A stretch of 7,771 nucleotides of DNA from Bacteroidales bacterium 45-6 (GCA_001897035.1 MKRS01000475.1:1-7771); one strand, 5' to 3'. Shown: positions 1-6,750, counted from the stretch's first letter. Made by a program: numbers and translations. The notes: generated by a model from the sequence alone, not told the origin.

Positions 1-1
1 T

Positions 2-346
2 TTCAACGACAAGATGCTTCACTATATGCGTAATAGCTATTGCGTGGTGATTACGCTAAAGGATACCTCTATTTCGGCAGGACAATTGGTGATATTGCAA
101 GCGATGCAAATGGAGAAGCCTCTTATAATTACAGAATCAAAAGGAATATCCGATTATATAACTGACGAACATTCAGGCTTAGTTGTCTCCAAGACAAAAG
201 AATCTCTGCTAAAGGCTCTTGAGGAAATTTATTCAGATGATGATTTATATCAAAGATTAATAAACAACGGAAAAAGGGAATATGAGAATCATTTTTCAAT
301 GGAGTCAATGGCCTCTGATATAGGTAAGATCATACTTGCGACCTAA
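2..346 (+). CDS. Glycosyltransferase, GT4-like, C-terminal fragment (5' end outside the window)
   Basis: The frame is open from the left edge (FNDKM...) and ends with TAA at 344-346, so only about the last 114 residues are seen; the first ATG, at position 14, is internal. The fragment matches the nucleotide-sugar-binding C-terminal Rossmann half of GT-B glycosyltransferases: a SAGQLVILQAM segment, then KPLIITESKGISDYI, a short GLVV strand, and a C-terminal helix (ESLLKALEEIYSDDDLYQRL) ending in a YENHFSMESMASDI tail. In classical GT4 enzymes the first segment reads E-G-F-G...LEAM with an EX7E pair. Here both glutamates are replaced (Ser and Gln), a variant I associate with the SxGQ...LQAM subgroup. 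Such enzymes add sugars to lipopolysaccharide, capsule or exopolysaccharide intermediates at the cytoplasmic membrane. Donor and acceptor cannot be told. The terminator downstream suggests it is the last gene of its operon. Confidence 0.85.
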   Translation, partial: FNDKMLHYMRNSYCVVITLKDTSISAGQLVILQAMQMEKPLIITESKGISDYITDEHSGLVVSKTKESLLKALEEIYSDDDLYQRLINNGKREYENHFSMESMASDIGKIILAT

Positions 347-497
347 CTTTCATTTTTCCCGTTTCAACAATTGGCAACTCCTTTCATTCAATTTGGACTG
401 AACAGCTTTCAAGCATAATTGTTCTATGCTCAAGTGGCAATGCGTTGGTGTTTTTTATCGAAACAAATTAACCAATTTTCTCTTCCTTTCCACCAAT

Positions 498-533
498 CCA
501 TCCCAAAAATCATTACTTTTGGGATGGAGTTTT
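498..533 (+). terminator. Rho-independent terminator after the glycosyltransferase gene
   Basis: A perfect 11-bp inverted repeat (498-508 with 517-527, CCATCCCAAAA/TTTTGGGATGG) encloses an 8-nt loop and is followed by AGTTTTATT. The flanking CCAAT (493-497) and ATTGG (534-538) can extend the pairing around the T tract. It lies about 150 bp after the glycosyltransferase stop and about 50 bp before the next gene, so it probably isolates ovoA from the upstream cluster. The rest of 347-581 shows no gene. Confidence 0.75.
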
Positions 534-581
534 ATTGGCTCCAAGCAGCTTGAATTTCAATGACGAACACTCGTAACATTT

Positions 582-2687
582 ATGAAAAATCTATTAGCAA
601 AAACAATCAACCTCAAAGACGGCACTCCTGAACAGAAAAGGAGCGAAATCCGGCAATATTTTTTGAAAACATGGGAAATTGACGAAAAGCTTTATACACA
701 ATTAGCTGACGACGATACTTTTTATCAAAAGGGGGATCCGTTGCGGCATGTGATTTTGTTTTATCTTGGGCATACTGCGGTTTTCTTTATCAACAAGTTG
801 TTCTTGGCGAAATTGATCGACCACCGTTTGAATCCCGCTTTTGAGTCTATTTTTGCCATTGGCGTGGACGAAATGAGTTGGGATGATTGGGATGCAACTC
901 ATTACGACTGGCCGCCTGTGCCGGACGTGCGTGAATACCGCAACCGTGCAAAAAGCTTGATCCTGGAAGTGATAGACAATGCGCCGCTGACTTTGCCGAT
1001 CACTTGGGGCAGTCCTTTTTGGATCATCCTGATGGGCATCGAGCACGAACGAATTCACTTGGAAACCTCTTCGGTGCTGATCCGTCAGCTGCCGCTTGAA
1101 AAAGTGGTAAGAGGCCGTTTTGGTGAAGTTTGCGGACTGCGCAGTGAGGCTCCGACCAACGCCTTCCTGCCTGTGCCGGGTAAAACGGTCTGCCTTGGCA
1201 AGCCAGCCGATCATCGGTTTTATGGTTGGGACAATGAATATGGCAGCCGGACGGAGGCGGTGGCGGAATTTCGTGCCACGCGGATGCTCATTTCGAACGG
1301 AGAATTTTTGGCTTTTGTCAATGATAATGGATATGACAACGAGAATTATTGGACGGAGGAAGGTTGGAACTGGCGCAATTTCAAGGAAGCTTCCATGCCG
1401 CTCTTCTGGCGAAAAGATGGTGGGGAATATCGGTTGAGGTTGATGGCCGAAGAGATTCCGATGCCTTGGAATTGGCCTGTGGAGGTAAATTATCTCGAAG
1501 CAAAGGCTTATTGCAACTGGCTTTCGGCAAAGCAGGGCAGGACTTTTCGTCTGCCCACAGAAGCCGAATGGTACCGGCTCTTGGAATACTGCCATGTGCC
1601 GGATGTGGACGGGTGGGAGAACGTCCCCGGAAATATCGGCCTCGAACATTTTGCCTCGCCTTGTCCCGTGGATATGTTTCAACAAGGTGATTTCTACGAT
1701 GTCGTTGGCAATGTGTGGCAATGGACCGAAACACCAATTACTGGATTTCCTGGCTTTGGCGTGCATCCGATGTATGACGACTTTTCCACTCCCACTTTCG
1801 ACGGCAAGCACAACCTGATTAAGGGGGGATCCTGGATTTCTACCGGAAATGAAGCCACCCACCATTCCCGATATGCTTTCCGCCGCCATTTCTACCAGCA
1901 CGCTGGATTTCGGGTCGTGGAGTCCGGGCAACCGCTGGATATTAAGAACGACGAGTATGAGACGGATGAAGAAGTGTCGAATTCCTGCGAAAACAACTGG
2001 GGCGACTCCTTTGGGGCGAACGAAAATTTTCACCACGAACTGGCTCGCCTCGTTTTGAATGATGCAAAAGGCAAGAGGATTAGCAAGGTGTTGGATCTGA
2101 ATGCAGACACAGGACGATTGGCTTTTGAACTGGCTCCACATTTTGATGCTGTCACTGCCATCGATTTCTCAGCCAGGTTTATCCGGATGCCGATTCAATT
2201 GCAAGAGAGGGGGTTTGTCCGCTACATCGTTAAAGATGAGGATGAACTGGTGTTCTACCGGGAGCTGTTGCTCTCCAAAACCGGATTGGGAGAAGGAAAA
2301 GAGAAGATCATGTTCATGCAAGACAATGCCAACAACTTGAAGCCAGTATATACTGGTTACGACTTAATCATTGTTCCCAATTTGCTGGAAGAACTCACGA
2401 ACCCTATCGATTTCCTCGAGCGCATTCACGAACGATTAAATAGCGGAGGAACGCTTGTTATAGCTTCTACTTACGATTGGGAGAAAACGAATGTCCAGAA
2501 AGAATGCCGTCCCGGAGGATTCAAGCGGGATGGGGAACCAGTGACCTCTTTTGAAGGCATTAGGCAGATTTTAGGCGCGTATTTCGATTTGGAAAAACTG
2601 CCTGTTGATTTGTCCGTCAATCTTCGAAAAAGTACGAGATGCTCAGAGATGAGACTTTCTCAGGTTAGCATTTGGCGATTGAAATAA
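582..2687 (+). CDS. ovoA: OvoA: 5-histidylcysteine sulfoxide synthase fused to a methyltransferase domain
   Basis: The protein has 701 residues, the usual size of three-domain OvoA. Residues about 20-170 form a DinB-like domain with His64 (YLGHT) and the HX3HXE motif in EHERIHLE (His155, His159, Glu161), the expected non-haem iron ligands. Residues about 195-447 form an FGE/EgtB-like domain with FRLPTEAEW (322-330), GNVWQWTETP (376-385), KGGSW (414-418) and HAGFRVV (440-446). Residues about 475-701 match the OvoA methyltransferase domain (VLDLNADTGR at 503-512, GGFKRDGEP, and a C-terminal SQVSIW). In the family, the N-terminal part joins cysteine and histidine with oxygen to give 5-histidylcysteine sulfoxide; after C-S cleavage by OvoB, the methyltransferase makes ovothiol A, a redox thiol. 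It is cytoplasmic. No ovoB lies in the window. Tyr398 (HPMYDDFS) may be the catalytic tyrosine, but that is unverified. The start at 582 follows an in-frame region without a better ATG; there is no Shine-Dalgarno. The gene appears monocistronic. Motif I of the methyltransferase departs from the family pattern. Confidence 0.93.
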   Translation: MKNLLAKTINLKDGTPEQKRSEIRQYFLKTWEIDEKLYTQLADDDTFYQKGDPLRHVILFYLGHTAVFFINKLFLAKLIDHRLNPAFESIFAIGVDEMSWDDWDATHYDWPPVPDVREYRNRAKSLILEVIDNAPLTLPITWGSPFWIILMGIEHERIHLETSSVLIRQLPLEKVVRGRFGEVCGLRSEAPTNAFLPVPGKTVCLGKPADHRFYGWDNEYGSRTEAVAEFRATRMLISNGEFLAFVNDNGYDNENYWTEEGWNWRNFKEASMPLFWRKDGGEYRLRLMAEEIPMPWNWPVEVNYLEAKAYCNWLSAKQGRTFRLPTEAEWYRLLEYCHVPDVDGWENVPGNIGLEHFASPCPVDMFQQGDFYDVVGNVWQWTETPITGFPGFGVHPMYDDFSTPTFDGKHNLIKGGSWISTGNEATHHSRYAFRRHFYQHAGFRVVESGQPLDIKNDEYETDEEVSNSCENNWGDSFGANENFHHELARLVLNDAKGKRISKVLDLNADTGRLAFELAPHFDAVTAIDFSARFIRMPIQLQERGFVRYIVKDEDELVFYRELLLSKTGLGEGKEKIMFMQDNANNLKPVYTGYDLIIVPNLLEELTNPIDFLERIHERLNSGGTLVIASTYDWEKTNVQKECRPGGFKRDGEPVTSFEGIRQILGAYFDLEKLPVDLSVNLRKSTRCSEMRLSQVSIWRLK

Positions 2688-2722
2688 ACGGTTCTCTGGT
2701 ATTCTGCTGCCTCAAATCCTTT

Positions 2723-2766
2723 AAATCACGATAATTGATGGCAATATCTACCCATCGTGATTTTCT
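2723..2766 (+). terminator. Hairpin downstream of ovoA, probable terminator
   Basis: A perfect 10-bp inverted repeat (2723-2732 AAATCACGAT with 2754-2763 ATCGTGATTT) encloses a 21-nt loop, and the right arm runs into a T stretch (2761-2764). GATGG and CCATC inside the loop offer a competing shorter hairpin. It starts 36 bp after the ovoA stop. The long loop makes it weaker than the adjacent hairpin. Confidence 0.5.
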
Positions 2767-2772
2767 ACCTCG

Positions 2773-2823
2773 TACAACGAAATAAGGCTACCCGCAAAGG
2801 CAGCCTTATTTCGTTGTATTTAT
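2773..2823. terminator. Bidirectional terminator between convergent ovoA and asnB
   Basis: A perfect 17-bp inverted repeat (2773-2789 with 2802-2818) has a 12-nt loop. The right arm ends in TTGTATTTAT, giving a T-rich exit for plus-strand transcripts. The A-rich inner part of the left arm makes it equally usable on the minus strand, where it lies 45 bp past the asnB stop. Its location between two converging genes fits a shared terminator. Confidence 0.8.
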
Positions 2824-2867
2824 CAAGCTTACTGGGGCTTTTTCGATAACCCCGCATCATTAATAGA

Positions 2868-4541
2868 TCATTCTTTCCCGCTGGGAGATTCGTGTACAGA
2901 CAGAACCGATCTACCGGATGGGTCAATGCTGTTCTTGAATGCTTCGTCCCACTCCAATGCAGCAGGTGTGCTGCAAGCAACGGAAGGCACAGATGGAACT
3001 GTTTGGGCTGCCGATGCGGATGGAAAATGTTCTTCAAACATAGTCCTGTACCAATATTCTTCCTTCGACATAGGAGGATTGATTGGAAATCTTTCTGCGG
3101 CTTTGGCCATTTGTTCGTCCGAGATCTTTTTGCTGGCCACATCTTTCAGGGTGTCGATCCAGTTGTAGCCAACTCCGTCGGAGAATTGTTCTTTTTGTCT
3201 CCAAGTAACACTCTCCGGAAGATAGTCTTCGAATGCCTTACGCAGGATGTGTTTCTCAATTTTTCCATGACCGCACATCTTGTCTTTGGGGTTCAAATTC
3301 ATGGCGGTGTCAATGAACTCGATGTCCAAAAACGGCACACGGCCTTCCACTCCCCAAGCAGCCAGCGTTTTGTTGGCGCGGAGGCAATCGTATAGGTGAA
3401 GCTTGTCCATTTTGCGGACGGTTTCTTCGTGGAATTCTTTTGCGTTCGGGGCTTTGTGGAAATACAGGTATCCGCCGAATAATTCATCGGAACCTTCTCC
3501 CGAGAGCACCATTTTCACACCCATCGATTTGATGAAACGTGCCAGCAGATACATCGGGGTGGAAGCCCGGATGGTGGTCACGTCATAAGTTTCAATATGA
3601 TAAATGACATCACTCAAAGCATCCAATGCTTCATCGATGGTGAAGTTGATTTCGTGGTGTATGGTGCCGATGTAGTCGGCCACTTTGCGTGCTGCCACCA
3701 AGTCGGGTGCACCCTTCAGGCCGATGGCGAAAGAGTGAAGTTGCGGCCACCAAGCGTCTTGGTCGGAGCCGGCCTCGACCCTTTTCCCTGCATATTTTTT
3801 CGCTACAGCCGAGATGATCGAAGAGTCAAGTCCGCCCGAAAGCAATACGCCGTAAGGAACATCCGACATCAATTGGCGGTGTACGGCGTTTTCGAGCGAC
3901 TCTCTCAGGATATCCACATCCGATTCATTGTCTTTCACAGCGTCGTATTCCATCCAGTCGCGGTTGTACCAGCGTACCATCTGGCCTTCGCGGCTATCGT
4001 AGTAGTATCCCGGTTGGAATTCCTTGATGTCCACGCAAACGCCTTCCAAGGCTTTCAGTTCGCTGGCAACAAAAAATTGTCCGAGGGAGTCATATCCGTA
4101 ATAAAGGGGAATGATCCCGATGTGGTCGCGTCCGATCAGGAACGAATCATTCTCCTTGTCGTACAGCGCAAAAGCATAGATTCCGTTGATCTCGTTGAAA
4201 AGTTCAACGCCCTTTTCCCGATAAAGGGAAAGAATGACTTCGCAGTCCGACTTGGATTGGAATTCGTAAGTGCCGGCCTGACGGTTCCTGATTTCCTGAT
4301 GATTATATATCTCTCCGTTAACGGCCAATATCAGATTCTTGTCCTTGCTGTACTGGGGTTGTCCACCAGAAGCAACGTCCACAATTGCCAAACGCTCATG
4401 GGCAAGAATTGCTTTATCTCCACAATAAATTCCAGACCAATCCGGGCCACGATGACGGATTCTTTTTGCCATTTTTAAGATCAAAGGGCGTAAAACCTCC
4501 GCATCACTTTTAAGCTCGAAAGCCCCAACAAATCCACACAT
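2868..4541 (-). CDS. asnB: Asparagine synthetase B, glutamine-hydrolysing
   Basis: The product has 557 residues, matching the roughly 554-residue AsnB of enterobacteria end to end. It makes asparagine from aspartate, ATP and glutamine in the cytoplasm. The start MCGFVGAF places the nucleophile Cys at position 2, exposed after removal of Met. The class II glutaminase domain (about 2-200) shows RHRGPDWSG (29-37), HERLAIVD (48-55, Arg50), NGEIYN (75-80) and KSDCE (97-101, Asp99). The synthetase domain (about 210-540) has the pyrophosphate-binding loop SGGLDSS (235-241), LSGEGSDELFGGY (346-358) and EGRVPFLD (399-406). The tail PSGRSVLSVH (541-550) matches the family end, so nothing is missing. 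The start has an AGGA nine bases upstream and a -7 box further up. It is convergent with ovoA and divergent from the regulator at 5070. No partner gene overlaps it, so it is likely monocistronic. Confidence 0.97.
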   Translation of the reverse strand: MCGFVGAFELKSDAEVLRPLILKMAKRIRHRGPDWSGIYCGDKAILAHERLAIVDVASGGQPQYSKDKNLILAVNGEIYNHQEIRNRQAGTYEFQSKSDCEVILSLYREKGVELFNEINGIYAFALYDKENDSFLIGRDHIGIIPLYYGYDSLGQFFVASELKALEGVCVDIKEFQPGYYYDSREGQMVRWYNRDWMEYDAVKDNESDVDILRESLENAVHRQLMSDVPYGVLLSGGLDSSIISAVAKKYAGKRVEAGSDQDAWWPQLHSFAIGLKGAPDLVAARKVADYIGTIHHEINFTIDEALDALSDVIYHIETYDVTTIRASTPMYLLARFIKSMGVKMVLSGEGSDELFGGYLYFHKAPNAKEFHEETVRKMDKLHLYDCLRANKTLAAWGVEGRVPFLDIEFIDTAMNLNPKDKMCGHGKIEKHILRKAFEDYLPESVTWRQKEQFSDGVGYNWIDTLKDVASKKISDEQMAKAAERFPINPPMSKEEYWYRTMFEEHFPSASAAQTVPSVPSVACSTPAALEWDEAFKNSIDPSGRSVLSVHESPSGKE

Positions 4542-4550
4542 ATTTGTATA

Positions 4551-4554
4551 TCCT
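4551..4554 (-). promoter_or_regulatory. AGGA ribosome binding site of asnB
   Basis: On the minus strand an AGGA stands nine bases before the asnB ATG. It is the only clear Shine-Dalgarno-like site in the window; the other genes have A-rich leaders without one. It supports the chosen asnB start. Confidence 0.5.
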
Positions 4555-4587
4555 ATTTTTGTTTATGTTCTACTAATTTTAGTCTGG

Positions 4588-4595
4588 CAAAGGTA
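4588..4595 (-). promoter_or_regulatory. -7 box of the asnB promoter (TACCTTTG)
   Basis: The minus strand reads TACCTTTG, an exact match to the Bacteroidota -7 consensus TAnnTTTG. It lies about 46 bases before the ATG, implying a leader of roughly 40 nt. No clear -33 TTTG is found 19-21 bases upstream (the region reads ACTG), so the promoter may be weak or activator-dependent. Confidence 0.5.
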
Positions 4596-4735
4596 TATCA
4601 AATTATCCGTAGATTCAGTCTATTCGTCTAAAAAAAGAGTCAAAAATCATAATTTTGTTTCAAAAATGAAGGAAGATGTGGCATCTGTGCGTTAGGTGTC
4701 TAATTGAGGAAAACGAGGCGGGTCGAAAAAAATAC

Positions 4736-4996
4736 TTATTGTCCGATGATAAATCTCAGTGAAGCTCCGTCCTCTTTTTCGGCAGTGAAGATCGAAATAT
4801 TCCCAAATTGAAGTGCTTTTGTAATATCTATTGCTTTGCTTTTATTTCTCATGGTAGGTTCACAAAAAATAGAGGATAAGCCTAAGATGTAGCCATTGGA
4901 CTTTTCGGATGCTCTTTTACGAACTCGAATTTTGTTACCTGCAAGATGTAATTTTTCCGCAGTATGTCGTCCATGTTGTTCGTAAAGAAGTCTCCG
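4736..4996 (-). pseudogene. Possible decayed reading frame in the gap between asnB and the regulator
   Basis: On the minus strand 86 sense codons run without a stop from 4996 down to a TAA at 4736-4738, ending in SLRFIIGQ. The composition is protein-like (for example AEKLHLAGNKIRVRKRASE and YILGLSSIFCEPT), but an in-frame TAG at 4997-4999 blocks it upstream and the only ATG (4852) would leave just 38 residues. An alternative frame upstream (SGDFFTNNMDDILRK) meets it at a run of five A near 4956, where a one-base indel would join the two. I recognise no family. It could be the degraded 3' end of a gene, or chance. Apart from this and the flanking promoters, I see nothing in 4542-5069. Confidence 0.25.
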
Positions 4997-5040
4997 CTAT
5001 TTTCGGGTTTGATTGGGCGCGTTATGCAATTGATTTATGC

Positions 5041-5048
5041 TATTTTTG
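5041..5048 (+). promoter_or_regulatory. Candidate -7 box for the regulator gene (TATTTTTG)
   Basis: TATTTTTG matches TAnnTTTG exactly and lies 21 bases before the ATG at 5070, which would give a leader of about 15 nt. A TTTG at 5008-5011 is too far away (29-base spacer) to be a normal -33 box. The surrounding sequence is AT-rich, so a chance match is possible. Confidence 0.35.
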
Positions 5049-5069
5049 TAAAAAAACAAAAGAGCAGAG

Positions 5070-5831
5070 ATGATACGTTTTATCTACGCCTTCCTGATTT
5101 TGTTATGCGTATTCCTCCTCGGATGCAAGTCGTTGAAAGCCAATTGTCAATACGTGCGAAACAGCTTCAGAAATGCCGTCCAGGAGCAGGAAAGCTTACA
5201 AATCCAGGCGCTGGGGAAACGATGCGATTTGGCCGAGGCCGATGACGGAGCATTCATATACCGTAACCACATTCTCCTTATTACTATGGCGAACCTCTGT
5301 GCAGCGATTTTCCCTATTTTGATTTTGCTCAAACGACAACGCCGGGCGAAGATGGAAACCATACTCGTCGAACATGAAAACAAACAACTCCACCAACAAA
5401 AGAAGGATATAGAGCGGAAATTGTTGGATATCGAGTTTATCCTCTCCTTATACCAGCAAATTTCGCAGCAAAACGTCACCGTTAAGGCACTCCTCTCGGA
5501 TCTGAAGACAAATGCCCATGTAGTCAAAAACCCACAGTTAGCAGGCAAAATTTCAGAAGCATATATAGACTTTGTTGCCAATGCAGCTATTCACTTCGAG
5601 AAAGTGATGACCGATAACAGGTTTGAGGAATTCACGGGAATTCGACTCGCTGATCCCCAAATACTAAGTTCAAATGAGAAAATGCTCCTTGCGCTTTCAA
5701 ACATGAACCTCGATAACCAACAACTATCCATTCTCTTCAATACCACAGAATCGAGCATTCGAGGTCGAAAGGCCAAGCTGAGGGCCAAGATACAAGTGTT
5801 GGGGATCGACATCAATGGCATTACCATTTAG
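5070..5831 (+). CDS. Membrane-anchored coiled-coil protein with C-terminal helix-turn-helix, putative regulator
   Basis: The 253-residue product begins with a hydrophobic segment (3-18) ending in LLGC (Cys19), which reads as a lipobox or simply a first membrane helix. A short polar stretch (20-66) follows, then a second hydrophobic helix (about 67-87) with a positive stop (KRQRRAK), a predicted coiled coil (about 92-128, ENKQLHQQKKDIERKLLDIE), a helical region, and a C-terminal LuxR-like HTH (about 199-240: SSNEKMLLALSNMNLDNQQLSILFN by eye, then SSIRGRKAKLRAK). Bacteroidota encode many proteins ordered signal peptide, TPR repeats, membrane helix, coiled coil, HTH; this one has the same end but no room for the TPRs. 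The inferred role is a cytoplasmic DNA-binding domain tethered to the inner membrane, sensing through the short periplasmic loop. The target is unknown; asnB, transcribed divergently 528 bp away, is a possible one. The start is preceded only by a purine-rich AGAGCAGAG. Confidence 0.7.
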   Translation: MIRFIYAFLILLCVFLLGCKSLKANCQYVRNSFRNAVQEQESLQIQALGKRCDLAEADDGAFIYRNHILLITMANLCAAIFPILILLKRQRRAKMETILVEHENKQLHQQKKDIERKLLDIEFILSLYQQISQQNVTVKALLSDLKTNAHVVKNPQLAGKISEAYIDFVANAAIHFEKVMTDNRFEEFTGIRLADPQILSSNEKMLLALSNMNLDNQQLSILFNTTESSIRGRKAKLRAKIQVLGIDINGITI

Positions 5832-6137
5832 CCTCCTAACGCACACCATTGATGCGGTATCAGCACTTCTCCATTTTTTTCTTCCCTATATATGCTCTGT
5901 TACTTTAAAATCGTAAATTTTTGAAAAACAATTAAATAAGTCCATCTCTCGGCGTTACCTTCTAATGCCCTAACCTATATTTCCCTAAAATATCAGTTTC
6001 CTTCAATACATTTGTCTCGTTCAATATGAAATAATATCCAAATTTTGTAAAATTCTCAAAACATGGAGTTCCGTCATGAATAGAGAGCCGAGCAAACAGC
6101 TTCATCAGTTTCTTTTTCCATTTTCGATATAGCCTTG

Positions 6138-6177
6138 CCGGCGGAGAGAGGGTGTCTTCTACCCGCCGGTTATTTTT
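6138..6177 (+). terminator. Terminator-like GC hairpin upstream of the T9SS cargo gene
   Basis: CCGGCGG (6138-6144) pairs with CCGCCGG (6163-6169), leaving an 18-nt loop, followed by TTATTTTT. Inside, GGGT (6150-6153) and ACCC (6161-6164) could form a competing stem that uses part of the right arm. It could end the regulator transcript (300 bp away), end a short leader RNA, or act as an attenuator. The T tract also contains TATTTTTG (6171-6178), an exact -7 box match. Confidence 0.5.
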
Positions 6178-6282
6178 GGTGATGACAGAGTCTTTTCAAG
6201 CACCTTCATGTGAATAATCATAGCCAGCAGAGGCTACCTGGTAAGACAAGGTGCCAGAGGCTGACGATATCAGCAGATTCAC

Positions 6283-6304
6283 AAAACAACAAATATACAC
6301 CATT
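6283..6304 (+). repeat. A-rich translation leader, copy 1
   Basis: AAAACAACAAA (6283-6293) followed by ATACA and ATT directly before the ATG at 6305. The same arrangement recurs before the next gene (6751-6776). It is probably the translation initiation region, since neither gene has a Shine-Dalgarno sequence. Confidence 0.45.
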
Positions 6305-6721
6305 ATGAAAAAAAGCGTTCTCCTTTTTCTCCTGTTGCTTGGCTGCGGCATTGCCCCGGCGCAAGTGTCCTTCGGGTACGATGCTGCGGGCAATCGTATT
6401 TCGCGCACCATCACCCTCGCCCGAAGCGCGCTGGTGACCAAGACCGACAGCGTGAAGCCCGCCACCGAGATGCTGGGCGACATGCAGGTCAAGATCTATC
6501 CCAACCCCACGCAGGGGCGGCTGAGCGTGCAGGTCATAGGGCTGCCTGACGGCACCAGCGGCACGCTCGGCATCTTCTCCCTTCAGGGCCAGTTGCTATT
6601 GCGTGGCGAAGCCTCCTCCTCGCGCACCGACCTCGACATCAGCGGGCAACCCGTTGGGACATACATCCTGAGAATCAACGTGGGTGGAAAAAACACCTCC
6701 TGGAAGATTATCAAGGAATAA
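6305..6721 (+). CDS. Small exported protein with a YD-repeat motif and a type IX secretion sorting domain
   Basis: The 138-residue product starts with a signal peptide (MKK, hydrophobic core 5-13, likely cut near APA|Q at 19-20; LLGC at 11-14 also permits a lipobox). Residues 24-33 read GYDAAGNRIS, the core of a YD/RHS repeat. After a linker, residues about 60-138 match a type A T9SS C-terminal sorting domain: QVKIYPNPTQGRLSV, GIFSLQGQLL, VGTYILRINV, and WKIIKE at the end. In the family this domain sends proteins through the Por machinery across the outer membrane and is then cleaved or attached to A-LPS. There is almost no passenger domain. The start at 6305 is chosen over an upstream in-frame ATG at 6251 because it begins the signal peptide and follows the shared leader. 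A counted stretch (6361-6480) is about 64% GC against 32% upstream, suggesting acquisition. It lies 55 bp before the next gene, probably in one operon. Its precise role is unknown. Confidence 0.85.
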   Translation: MKKSVLLFLLLLGCGIAPAQVSFGYDAAGNRISRTITLARSALVTKTDSVKPATEMLGDMQVKIYPNPTQGRLSVQVIGLPDGTSGTLGIFSLQGQLLLRGEASSSRTDLDISGQPVGTYILRINVGGKNTSWKIIKE

Positions 6722-6750
6722 AGAAACGGCTATTCGATAGATATTTATTT

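Larger units (their letters stand above)
5832..6304 (+). other. AT-rich intergenic region with a GC hairpin, no gene seen
   Basis: No convincing reading frame is present. 5881-6000 is about 32% GC by count, in contrast with the adjacent GC-rich gene. It contains a TAnnTTTG match (TACATTTG, 6007-6014) without a clear -33 box, the hairpin at 6138-6169, and an imperfect direct repeat (GCCAGCAGAGGCT 6223-6235 and GCCAGAGGCT 6253-6262). A short transcript from about 6020 to 6177 is conceivable but unproven. Just before the next ATG the sequence becomes A/C-rich. Confidence 0.5.

Noticed and set aside
514..521. TACTTTTG, an exact -7 box match upstream of ovoA
   Set aside because: It falls in the loop and right arm of the terminator hairpin and has no -33 box at the right distance; it may still contribute, but chance is as likely.
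702..2141. 479-codon open frame on the minus strand
   Set aside because: It lies opposite ovoA, which has clear domain motifs throughout; the antisense translation shows no recognisable domain and is a by-product of ovoA codon use.
3597..4478. 293-codon open frame on the plus strand
   Set aside because: It is antisense to the conserved glutaminase and synthetase domains of asnB, with no start signal and no recognisable motif.
4964..5245. 93-codon frame overlapping the start of the regulator
   Set aside because: It overlaps the regulator in another frame and has no recognisable features, whereas the regulator frame encodes membrane and HTH segments.
5850..5880. Run of seven T after the regulator stop, as a possible terminator
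   Set aside because: Only a weak 4-bp stem (TGAT/ATCA) precedes it, separated by several bases, so it does not make a convincing terminator.
6251..6304. Upstream in-frame ATG extending the T9SS cargo by 18 residues
   Set aside because: The extension is polar and would bury the signal peptide; the ATG at 6305 starts a typical MKK signal peptide after the shared leader.
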